This document shows positions 22,428 through 32,809 of a stretch of 64,000 nucleotides of DNA, one piece after another. The position numbers and the translations under genes are program-made. Each line of letters opens with the position of its first letter. Position 1 is the first letter of the stretch. The stretch is from NCBI GenBank assembly GCA_024195585.1, contig SWBL01000201.1, forward strand, positions 28,789 to 92,788, in the 5' to 3' direction. The stretch comes from Aureobasidium sp. EXF-3400 (Eukaryota; Ascomycota; Dothideomycetes; Dothideales; Saccotheciaceae). The notes below the pieces were generated by a model. It was not told where the DNA came from and did no database searches. It worked only from the letters and a program-made list of their open reading frames with translations.

Positions 22428-23627
22428 TGTAGTGCTCCGCGTGTACAACTTGGCGAACACGCTCGAGTCTGGCAGCAACTCTCAGGGTGCTTTGTCGGGT
22501 GTATTCTAGCTGCAATGAATATTGTAGTAAACGGCAGCTGGCCAATAATGATATACTTCTCTCACGACCAAGATCGGAAAGCGGGTCAAGACGCTGGGAC
22601 GCTCAGCAGTCCGTCCGGCGGAAAACGTTGCAACGGCAGTACCTGTGAAATGACGGTAGAAGGCATGGACGATCATTGTCGAATGTGCTGAGACCCAGTT
22701 GTTGCAAAGACCTTGGCCAAGTCAACTGTATATCAAGAATCCAATTCTAGGGGGCTCAGATAATTGCGATAGTGCAACAGGGCGTGCGAACTCTTGTCAA
22801 GCCAAAACAAAAGTGGGGTTGAAAGCCGAGGCTCCAGACCCAAGCCACTGTTCAAGGGTGTGGAAGTCACATTAAACAGCAGTTATTAGAGTAAGGACAG
22901 CCAGCGCACGCGAAGACGGTTGCTCAGCCCTCAAAATTGACGTAAGAATATGAGCGGAGGATAAAAGAAGGAGACGAAGCGGTGATTGTTGCTATGTGGG
23001 CGACGTAACCAAACAGACATTGCACAAACGGACAAGGGATGCATGTCCAAGCACGGCAAAACAGACGTTTTCAAGGGTCCCGTAAACCATGGCTGGCGCC
23101 GCAGCACGAGATCCACATGTGTATTGCAGTAACAGTCACGGGGAGACCGTAGACGACCATCTCGCAGGTGCGTGGTGGTCTTGGTAGATTTGACTAGCCC
23201 AATCAACGCATCTCGTATTCACAGCCCTCGTCTGGCTTCTGCTGCGCTTCTATGCTATTTTCCGTTTCTTCATGTTTTGCTGCCTAAGCACCACACAACC
23301 CACGCTCCTTTCCAACACCTCCACACGGCTACCTTGATAGCGTCTCATCGCCACGCTCTTGGCCCGACAGCGATCCAATCTTGATCTCGCAATTCTACCA
23401 GTCCACTCCTTTTTATACAGCCCCCACGAATGCGAATTAGCCAGCCCTCTAGTCCGCATTGATCTCTATTTTGACAACCATTAATTCGCTCTATGCACCT
23501 GCACTGGCCGCCGGCGACACCCTCCCTTGCAGGAAAATCAACACATTGCCGACTGCTCTACAGGGCGACCAATTAACACTTGCTGAAAACGCAATTAATC
23601 TGGAACCCCGTTCATTGCCTACCAACC
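22428..23627. other. 1.2 kb intergenic
   Basis: Between two plus-strand genes; it must contain the promoter and leader of the Sel1-repeat gene. The last 200 bp are pyrimidine-rich. No gene recognised. Confidence 0.5.
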
Positions 23628-25892
23628 ATGACCATCCGACCTCAAAACCTCGATTTGAGCGGTGCTCGAAGTCACGACCGCCTTCCCAGTCGTTCTCGCC
23701 CAAACTTCCACATGGATCTGCCGTCGCCTCGAGCAGGTGAAATTCCGCCTGCCCTCTCTCCGCTCGATGCTTTCGCCCTCCACTCACGCGCCCTGGCGAG
23801 AAAGCTGGAGGAGAGTTCCAAGGCTGGAAGACGCATGAGCAGGCTACCACACCAGGACATTGCCGACGAACTCGCAAAACGACCTGGTTACTTTAGATCT
23901 GTTTCGAGTGGCATCGAGAGCCTCTACGATGAGGACCAAGAGGAGGACGATGATGGGGATGAGGAAGATCAATGGCAACCACCCCGGTTGCAGGCGCAGA
24001 CGCCCAATGGTGCTGTTTACCGCCCTGTGTCGCATTACCCCATGCTAGGAAATGTCGTCCGAGATGACCAGGATGTTCCTAACATACCAGAACCTATCGA
24101 GGAAGCCAACACCGAGCACGAAGAGAAGGGCTATTTTGGCATAAAGGTACCGCGCTCTTCATCTCCAGAGCCATTCGATTCCAGGAACATCAAGAATGAC
24201 GACGCCTCTCCCGCCTTGCCCAGTCTCACTAGCAGTATTGACTCAATACAATCTTCGCAACCACGGACCCTGACCAATGAATCTTCGAGGAGACAAGACA
24301 ATGGTCTGGCACCGCCTCGGTCACCTGCACATCCAAGATCAGCGCGTAGTATCGCCAGCATTAGATCGGTCATCGACAGTGCCGAAGAGGACAACGGCAG
24401 TCCATCTACATCGCTTGAAGTCGGTCCATCTAGCAAGATACGTACTCCGTTCAGTCCGGAAATGCTACCTGTTTCGCGTTCTCCGTCAAATCTGTCCGAG
24501 TATTCTGTATCTTCAGAATTGCCTCGTCCATCTTTCAACTTTTCCAGACCGCGAGGCAACTCGCTCGCAAGGCCAGGTGCTGAGGCCAATCTAACTGTTG
24601 ATACACGCCGTGCCATCGAACGCCAGGCATCCAATGACTCTTCCATGTCGCAAACTGCCAGAAGTGTCAACTCGATGCAAACCATGCGTGTCAGGGCGCC
24701 GGTTGAACGTCAGAATTCAGACAGTGCGACAGACATCTCCGGTGCTCTATCGGACAGGGAATGTTTGAGCGGCGAAGAGACTCCAATTGTACAACCAGGA
24801 CCGGGTGCGCCTTCCTACGTATATTCTAAATACTCGCTGCCTCGTGGGCGCATGCTCGACAGAGATTCGGTCGAAGCAAGATCCTCATGGGCACAGCACC
24901 AATTTAAGTGGGAGCAGCACCCAACTGGCCTGGAGCCCAAAATAGTCGAGAGTCCTTTACCAAGCCCGAATCTCGACAATCCCATGCTCAGTCCTGGACC
25001 AGGCACACCACGCAGACAAAGTCCAGCACCAGGGTCGAATCGAAACAAGTCAGCTGAGCGCCCTGCTCCTTCACCCAACAGGCTGACCAAAAAGACGACA
25101 CCGCAGACGCCATCGATTGCGTCTGAAAGCACAAACCGTACGATCAGAGCAGGATCGCATGTTCGAAACAGCCCATCTACTGACATAGCTGGTCTATCAC
25201 CGGAGCAACATCTCGAGAAAGGCATAGAGTGCCACTCGTCAGGCTCCCTCAGCAAATCAACGTATCATCTTCGCTTGGCCGCGCGAGCAGGGCTTCCAAC
25301 AGCGATGCTGTTATATGCTCTCGCATGCCGACATGGGTGGGGTATGCGTCCCAACCAAGCCGAAGGTGTATCGTGGCTTAGACGCGCGGTCGATTCGGCT
25401 GGAGTGGAATTTATTGAGGACAGCAGCAACGACAACTCAGGAGCAGTATCCAAGGAGCAAAAGGCACGCAAGGCCCAGTTCGCACTTGCCATCTATGAGC
25501 TTGGCATGTCGTACATGAACGGGTGGGGCATTCCGAAGGACAAGCCGCTCGCGGTCAGATGTTCCGAGATTGCTGGGAGCTGGGGCGACACGGATGCTCT
25601 TGCTGAAGCAGGATTCTGTTACACCCAAGGCGTTGGATGCAGGAAGGACATGAAGAAGGCCGCAGAATTCTACCGCCAGGCTGCGGACAAGGGCATGAGC
25701 ATGGCGGGCAATAGCTGGTATGTTTTTTCTTCTTTCTCAGTACTGTACTTGAAGCTAATATTTGACAGGATTTACAAGCCCAAATATATGCCGGATCCAC
25801 CTCCAAGGGAAGAGACACCCGAGCCTGTGAAGAAGGCACGAGGCAGATCCAGAACGCTGTTCGGCCGCAAGAAAGCTGCAGTAGCATCCTAG
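23628..25892 (+). CDS. Sel1-repeat protein, Nif1/DSF2 type
   Basis: Exons 23628-25717 and 25769-25892 give 737 residues. The start at 23628 (ACCAACCATGACC) is favoured over an in-frame ATG at 23580. The first ~500 residues are Ser/Pro-rich and disordered. The last ~200 hold Sel1-like repeats: AMLLYALACRHGWGMRPNQ, ALAIYELGMSYMNGWG and AEAGFCYTQGVGCRKDMKKA. A basic Pro/Arg tail follows. This layout is that of S. pombe Nif1, a negative regulator acting on the Nim1/Cdr1 mitotic kinase, and of budding-yeast Dsf2. The 51-nt intron is a multiple of three with no stop, so retention would insert 17 residues just after the last repeat. Confidence 0.8.
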   Translation: MTIRPQNLDLSGARSHDRLPSRSRPNFHMDLPSPRAGEIPPALSPLDAFALHSRALARKLEESSKAGRRMSRLPHQDIADELAKRPGYFRSVSSGIESLYDEDQEEDDDGDEEDQWQPPRLQAQTPNGAVYRPVSHYPMLGNVVRDDQDVPNIPEPIEEANTEHEEKGYFGIKVPRSSSPEPFDSRNIKNDDASPALPSLTSSIDSIQSSQPRTLTNESSRRQDNGLAPPRSPAHPRSARSIASIRSVIDSAEEDNGSPSTSLEVGPSSKIRTPFSPEMLPVSRSPSNLSEYSVSSELPRPSFNFSRPRGNSLARPGAEANLTVDTRRAIERQASNDSSMSQTARSVNSMQTMRVRAPVERQNSDSATDISGALSDRECLSGEETPIVQPGPGAPSYVYSKYSLPRGRMLDRDSVEARSSWAQHQFKWEQHPTGLEPKIVESPLPSPNLDNPMLSPGPGTPRRQSPAPGSNRNKSAERPAPSPNRLTKKTTPQTPSIASESTNRTIRAGSHVRNSPSTDIAGLSPEQHLEKGIECHSSGSLSKSTYHLRLAARAGLPTAMLLYALACRHGWGMRPNQAEGVSWLRRAVDSAGVEFIEDSSNDNSGAVSKEQKARKAQFALAIYELGMSYMNGWGIPKDKPLAVRCSEIAGSWGDTDALAEAGFCYTQGVGCRKDMKKAAEFYRQAADKGMSMAGNSWYVFSSFSVLYLKLIFDRIYKPKYMPDPPPREETPEPVKKARGRSRTLFGRKKAAVAS

Positions 25893-26607
25893 CATGTCTT
25901 AACAATGCTGGCAGGCTACAATTCTCATTTGTACTTGGCATCAGATGCAGCATTTCTTCTGTTCATCCTCTTCGTCCCAGCGACGAATTATTTCTTTCTT
26001 TCTTCTGGCTTCGTTGTACATACTTATCTGCCAGGATTCGAGTTTGCATGTATGAGATGAAGCGTGGGGCGCAGGCAGGCTGTCTGAGAGCAAACGCATT
26101 GCTGTGACAGATGGGAGCGGCGTTTACAGGACCTCGGATTCAGGGCTAATGTTTGTTTTGTCTAGTTCGTTCTCATAGCAATGCGAGCACATGGCTGCAG
26201 TCCAGTGGCCTCAGTCAAAGCGTGGTGTTTACATTGGCTCAGTATGCATGAATACGACTGTACTAGCCAACGTGGGTGTTTGAGGTTATTCCAAATATAG
26301 CGTCAGGCAATTCAGGCAAGGGCTCATTCTCGGGCGGAGATTTGGACGGAGATACAGATAAGGTTTAGGGTACCTACGGATGCACGAGCTGAGCAGCTGC
26401 CGCCAGCATCCATGGTCCTCCGCTCTAGCATTGTACCTTTCTTCTTGTTCGATAACATCATTTCTTGCCTTCTTCTCAGCATCTCGCCATCTTTGTCTGG
26501 ACAGTAGGACAAGTGTTAGCCCGTCTTACACTCTTCTTTTCGACTCGCCCTCCGAAAGCGCGGCTCACTGGATGAAGTCATAGCCTCGTCCTTCACTCTA
26601 CCCAGAC
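25893..26607. other. intergenic
   Basis: 715 bp between the Sel1 gene and the TVP38-like gene, both on plus. Leader region is C/T-rich from 26395. No gene seen. Confidence 0.5.
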
Positions 26608-27822
26608 ATGACCGACTACAACTCGACCGCCCGGGCTCTGGCGTTACCTGTAGACGAACAAGAAAGTCGCTCCCAATCCACCTCGCCCGTGTTTTCTCGA
26701 CGATCAACATCGGTTCCACGCTCAAATCGCCGCGCAAAGTCAGGCGGCATACTGGCTCAGGCAGCCAAGCTACAACGCAATGCTGCAAAAACATTCTTCG
26801 GTCTTAGCCCTGCGAAACGCATCCTGTTGGTGATTGCTGGCATCACAACTCTTGTTCTCGGCATCCTATTCCTCGTATACAATGAGAAGATTTTCCATGC
26901 CATGTCGCCCGTGGCTAAGCGCTGGAGGAATATCACTGGCGGTTGGTTGATTCTGTGGGCGGCGACCTTCCTGGTCAGCTTCCCACCACTGATCGGGTAT
27001 TCCACCTGTGTGACACTTGCTGGGTTTGTCTATGGTGTACCCAAGGGGTGAGTTATCATCAGGATGGATGTTCCATGTGGGCCTAGCGACTAATCGAATG
27101 GCAGATGGCTCATTGCAGCATCCGGAACAATCATCGGCAGCACAGCCTCATTCCTCGCCTCACGCACGCTTCTGAAGTCTTACGTGACACGACTCACAGA
27201 AAACGACAAACGATTTGCAGCACTCGCCTTGACTCTGAAACATGACGGCGTCAAGCTTCTGATGATGATCAGACTGTGCCCACTACCTTATTCGCTCTCA
27301 AACGGAGCCATCTCTACAATTCCCACTGTGCAGTGGCCACAATTCATGGCAGCAACGGCAGCAGCAACTCCCAAGCTGATCCTACATGTATTCGTGGGTA
27401 GCCAGCTCGGACGTATTGCCGACAGCGGAGACAAGATGGATGGCAAAACGAAGGCCATCAGTTATCTCAGCATCGCGATTGGGCTGACTGCAGGCGTAGC
27501 TACAGGGTGGATTATGTACACCAAGACGAAGGCCAGAGCTCAAGAGCTGGAGGCTGAGGAGCGTGAAGCTGCTGTTCGTGGAGAAGCACCGGACGGGGAC
27601 GAGTTTGACGAGGAAGGCAGATACGAATACTCGGATGATGCTATGGAGAGGGAAGCTACCGAGGCGATTCGGGGCGACGATGGTATCAGTCTGCGCAGCG
27701 ACCAGGAATACCGCGACGACTTCGACGATGACGCAGACGACGCTCAAGACTTGGACAAAGTGTTCCGACACGGCGATGGAGACGAAGAGGAGGGATTTAG
27801 AGATAGAGTAGATAGGCACTAG
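26608..27822 (+). CDS. TVP38: TVP38-like Golgi membrane protein (VTT/DedA superfamily)
   Basis: Exons 26608-27047 and 27105-27822 give 385 residues. A Ser/Arg-rich cytosolic N-terminus (~65 residues) leads to a first membrane segment (ILLVIAGITTLVLGILFLVY). The VTT core follows, with GYSTCVTLAGFVYGVPKG joined over the intron to WLIAASGTIIGS, then RLCPLPYSLSNGAIS and PTVQWPQFMAATAAATP, positions conserved in TVP38 and bacterial DedA proteins. A final helix (ISYLSIAIGLTAGVATGWIM) is followed by a long acidic tail. TVP38 resides in Tlg2-containing Golgi vesicles, and the VTT superfamily includes lipid scramblases. Confidence 0.85.
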
Positions 27823-28027
27823 GAGGTGTAGAATTGGATTTTCACGTATTTGGGCAGACACTGCTGTCGATAGTCTTAAATGGCCGCATACTACAAGTCT
27901 TGGCGGATCGTCATGTCAACCTCGACGGAGCCGCAGGGTCTCGTAGCTACTCTCGTGTTCGCAAGAGACACGCGTACCCGACTCTGACCAATTTGTGCCT
28001 TTGGCTCTCTGCGTCACGTCGGCGACA

Positions 28028-29323
28028 ATGTCTTCGTACGTGGTGGATCTCATGTGGCAGCTCACCAACTGCTTCAACTGCTTCCCGAGCAATCCCGCCC
28101 TCAAGATCAATGGTCGCTCATACAAGATCCTCCGTCTTCTAGGAGAGGGCGGCTTCTCATACGTCTACCTGGTCCAATCACCGCCGTCGCCGAATCTATA
28201 CGCCTTGAAGAAGATCAGATGTCCATTCGGAGCCGAGTCGGTGGCTCTGGCTCTCAAAGAGGTTGAAGCATACAGCTTGTTCCAGCCGCATCCCAACATC
28301 ATCCACGCCCTTGACCACGCCGTCATCCCGGATCGCAGCGACCCCTCAGCAAAGACTGTTTATATCCTTCTTCCATACTACCGTCGTGGTAACTTGCAAG
28401 ATGCCATAAACGCGAACCTCGTCAATGGCGCAAAGTTCCCTGAGCGCAGGTTGATGGTCCTGTTCCGTGGTGTCTGTGTGGCACTACAAGCTATGCATAA
28501 CTACAAGGTCGGAGGCGCTCCAGGTGGTAAAGGCGCACAATCAAGAGCAAAGCGGGTACGAGCCGATGCTGCAAGAGCCGATAGAGGAGAAGACCATGGC
28601 GACGATGATGAGGAGCTAGGAGATGCCGAGCCGCTGATGGAGGGCGAGATCTCCATGGCACAAGAGGGCATGTCTGAAGGTCAGACCAGGGCATATGCAC
28701 ACCGCGACATCAAGCCTGGTAAGAAGCACCATCTCTAACACACTAGAGACGCCCAAGACTGACAACATTCAGGCAACATCATGATTTCAGACGATGGTCA
28801 ATCACCTATCCTCATGGATCTCGGCTCACTAGCTCCTTCGCCCACTCCCATCACATCACGCGCTCTCGCACTACAAGTTCAAGATACAGCTGCCGAACAC
28901 AGTACCATGCCTTACCGCGCTCCCGAACTCTTTGACGTCAAGACCGACTCTGTCATCGATACAAAGGTAGATATCTGGAGTTTGGGATGCACACTATACG
29001 CCTGTCTAGTTGGCAAATCACCATTCGAAGCCCGCAGCGAAGAAACCGGCGGAAGTCTGAGTCTCTGTGTTTTGGGTGGTGACTGGAGATTCCCAGACGA
29101 GCACAACGCACAAGCGAACAAGAGTAGAGGAAAGCAAAAGATGCCCACGAATGCAGATGCTGCTCGGGCACAAGACGCACCTATCACTGAGATGATCAAG
29201 GATGTGGTTAGGAGATGTCTGAGAGTTGAGCCGTCAGAGAGACCAGATGTTAATGAATTGCTCGCCATAGTCGACGACGTTATTGCAGCTCTGCCAGAAG
29301 ATGGAGACCCATTGGAAGATTAG
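28028..29323 (+). CDS. ENV7: ENV7/STK16-like serine/threonine kinase
   Basis: Exons 28028-28718 and 28773-29323 give 413 residues. Kinase landmarks are the Gly loop GEGGFSYVYL (39-48), ATP lysine in YALKK (Lys61), HRDIKPGN (catalytic Asp227, split by the intron) and DLGS (246-249) in place of DFG, then APE as APEL. DLG is usual in the NAK/STK16 group. N-terminal cysteines (CFNC, residues 15-18) are candidates for palmitoylation, as in yeast Env7, which sits on the vacuole membrane. An insert of ~60 residues, Gly/Arg then strongly acidic, lies between helix E and the catalytic loop. It is tandem with TVP38, 205 bp apart. Confidence 0.85.
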
Positions 29324-29806
29324 CTTTAGCTATAGTCTCCATCTCCAAGCTTCCGTGGACCTAACTAATGTCTGTATGCCAAAACTGATGTCGATTGCTT
29401 ATGTGAGCTGGCTCACAGCAAAAGACTCCCCATTTTTATATGAGCCTAGACATAGCAGTGTCAAACTCCTTGAGGACCAGCCGAATTTGATGCCTAACCA
29501 TTTCCGACCCATGCTCCTTTCAGATGTTATGAGCTACAATTTTGATCCTGCAAGATAACATTGAAGCTCTACCCAAGAAAAGCTTTAATGAGCTCTCGGC
29601 AATGACAGCCTTGATTCTAGAGAGTGATTCGTATTATCCCAGCGACACGTATGACAGACTTTAGCACAACGGGAAGACGCACCAACATGGTTACCCAAAG
29701 AGGAAGGTGCGATGCGGGGCCTTCCCGTTACTTCTGCATATATAGGTAGCTGCCTCACCTTGATGTTTGAGACTGCTTCTGCTTTCTTCTAAGCAATATT
29801 CACGCA
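29324..29806. promoter_or_regulatory. promoter region of dipeptidyl-peptidase gene
   Basis: 483 bp. A TATATA element at 29739-29744 lies about 65 bp before the start codon at 29807 and is a credible core promoter. No gene seen. Confidence 0.55.
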
Positions 29807-32223
29807 ATGACCGTCAAAGCCAACAAATTCACACCAGAGGTGTTGCTCTCGGCACCACGCCGCTCAGCTGGTGTACCTAACGCGGATGGCAGCTCTGTCC
29901 TTTACACCACGAGCACGTACTCTTTCGACTCCCACACTAAAACCGTCGAGTTGAGAAGCCTGGACACAAAGTCCAATGAGAGCACATTGCTGGTTCAGGA
30001 GAATAGCGTTAGCGAGCCTGTCTGGTTGCCTGGTGAGAAGGATGTCTTTGCCTGCCTTAAGGGTGAGGATAAGGGCAGGACTTCTCTCCTCATTGCAACA
30101 AATAAGTCTAGCTCTGACTGGAAGAATTCTACGTATACCGCTGGCTCGATTGATGCTCCTGCCGGTAGCTTGAAGATCGCACAACTGTCTAGGTCTTCTT
30201 ACGCGGTTGTTCTAGCCGCTCAATGCTCTCCGGACGGTTCTCTATACAACTCGGAAACGGCTCCCAAGACTCGCTCGACTGGAAAACTCTACAAGAGCCT
30301 CTTTGTGAGACATTGGGATGACTACGTTACTCCACAGAAGAACACCCTATGGTATGCTACTCTGACCAAGGCCAAAGATGGCAAATTCGAGTTGAGCAAG
30401 TGGGTCAATGCCCTCAAGGGAGCTGGTCTCGAAAGTCCTATTCCACCTTTTGGAGGTACAGACAGTTTCGACGTCAGCAAGTCGGGCATCATCTTTGTCT
30501 CCAAGGACCCGAAGACCAATCCTGCGCTGAGTACCAAGTGTAACGTATACCACATCGAGCTTCAAAGCTTTACGGAGGATCCTGCGCCGAAGCCTTTCGA
30601 ATATACAATTCAGGACTTCAAGGGTGCTAGTTCTTCGCCCATCTTCTCTCCCGACGGCAAGAAAGCTGTCTTCCTGAGCCTGTACACTGCCGGTTACGAG
30701 AGTGACAAGTCTCAGATCTTCTTGATCGAGGACTTGAAGAAGGATTCGGTCAAACGCTTGTTCAACCAGAAGAAGGAGGGCAGCCTGGACAAAAGCCCAC
30801 AGAATCTCGCCTTCAGCTGCGACGGTAAGACGTTGTACTTTTCCGCAGAAGATCAAGGATACGGTCGCCTTTTCGCGTTAACTTCTGATTCTACTAATGG
30901 TGAAGTATTGCGTCCGCTTACCAACACTGGTTACGTTTCTGATATACGCCCCTTGGAGTCCGGGGATGTGTTCTACACCAACAGCTCGCTCGTCGACTAC
31001 TCGTCGTACAGCATTATCGGAACTTCGAAGGCCGATGCCCAAAACGAAAAATGGACACACTCCTCATCCAAAGGAGGTTCTTCCCTTGGTCTGAAAGCAT
31101 CTCAGGTCTCTTCGATTCATACACCTGCCTCAGACACGACGGTGAACAAGACTGTGCACTCTTGGGTATACAAGCCATCCAACTTTGAAGAAGGCAAGAA
31201 GTACCCGCTCGCACTGCTTATCCATGGTGGGCCTCAAGGATCTTGGGGAGATTCATGGAGTACACGTTGGAACCCTGCGGTCTACGCAGAACAGGGCTGT
31301 AGGTCACCCTGACCATCAAATGGTCCAACTCGACTAACTCTTACAGATGTGGTTATCACACCAAACATTACTGGCTCAACAGGGTACGGGCAGGCTTTCA
31401 CAGACGCTATCAGGTGAGCTCTTACCTCTATATGCAGCCCAAGTCTTGTACTAATCAGTCTCGACATCAGGAAGGATTGGGGTGGTGCACCGTACAATGA
31501 CCTCGTCAATGTCATCGATTGGGTTGAGAAGCACATGCCCGAAGTCGACATGACAAGAGCAGTGGCTCTTGGTGCAAGCTACGGTGGATACATGATTAAT
31601 TGGCTCAATGGCCACGATCTTGGACGCAGATTCAAAGCACTTGTCTGTCATGATGGCATCCTCTCCCTCACAGGCCAGCTTGCTACGGATGAGCTCTATT
31701 TCGTGTTCCAGGATTTGGGCGGTTTACCCTGGTACTCTCCACCCAAGAACAAAACCTCGAATGATGCCAAGGAGACATTTGGGGAGACCTCACTGAATAG
31801 CTGGATTAAGAATGATCCAAGTCGCTACCTCGACCACTGGCAAACACCTGAGCTGGTCATTCACAGCGAAAAAGACCACCGTCTATGTATCTCTGAAGGG
31901 CTCGCCGCTTTCAACGTCCTACAGGCCCGTGGTATCGACAGCCAGTTCCTGACGTTCCCGGTAAGTTGAAATCGTACCATCTTATCTCAAAAATCCATTT
32001 TGTATGATTACTAACGAACGTGCTTTAGGATGAGAACCACTGGGTGCTCAAGCCAGAAAACAGTTTGGTCTGGCACAAAGTTGTGCTAAACTGGATCAAC
32101 AAGTATACCGATCTCCCGCCGTACTGTAAGGATGACGAGGAGAGTGAGAACTTCTTCGGTGGGTTGAAGGAGGATAAGGCAGAACTTGTCGAGATGGCAG
32201 GTATGGGTAAGCCTGAGACTTGA
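29807..32223 (+). CDS. dipeptidyl-peptidase 5, intracellular form (S9 family)
   Basis: Exons 29807-31298, 31347-31413, 31471-31960 and 32029-32223 give 747 residues. The N-terminal half is a seven-bladed beta-propeller type region (repeated S-PDG patterns such as [10 protein letters not shown]). The C-terminal alpha/beta hydrolase holds the triad: Ser556 in GASYGGYM, Asp655 in SEKDHR and His687 in DENHW. This is the DPP V type peptidase of fungi, which removes X-Ala type dipeptides. Secreted DPP V starts with a signal peptide, but here the N-terminus ([14 protein letters not shown]) has none and no upstream in-frame leader is evident, suggesting a cytosolic enzyme. Exon 2 is only 67 nt. Confidence 0.9.
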
Positions 32224-32809
32224 GGGAAATTGTTACCATATTGTACAACAATGGGGTAACCCTGTCATCTGATGTAATTGAACACACTTTTCCAGACCAG
32301 AGTAAAAGGACCTTTACAATGATCAAATTTCACACTCACAGAGCAAAAAGAAATATCGGAAAGGGCCTGGGAAGGTATGGACAAGCCGATCAAAACATAC
32401 GGTATGGAGTAGCTTCAAAACTCAACGTTACAACCACTCTAGAGTACAAGCAACGTACTACATGAAAGACAAAACCAAAAACCAGACTCGTCCAAGGATA
32501 GAATGTTGAAAACAGAAAAGCCATCATTTGATTCTCATTCGCTGTATGCAAGAAGAAAAAGGAAGGAGGCAAGTATATGTACAAGGGTGACTCGCTTCGA
32601 AAGAAGAAAGTCGAGCGGGCCTCTCAAAACAAGAAGACAAAAATGCTAAAGCAGGAGCCCAAAGTGAAGCAGGAAAGAAAGAAGATCGGAACCTGCTTGC
32701 TTAAAAGAATCGACGCTTTCCAACAATCAAAAAGAAGAAGGAACGAAAACTACACAGACCTAAAAACAAAACAATGGGTATATCTTCAAAGAACGGAGAA
32801 ACAAGGTCT
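32224..32809. other. intergenic, convergent, purine-rich
   Basis: 3' regions of the peptidase (+) and ArfGAP gene (-). The stretch 32540-32770 is strongly A/G-rich on plus (AAGAAGAAAG type), hence pyrimidine-rich in the ArfGAP transcript. No gene. Confidence 0.5.
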
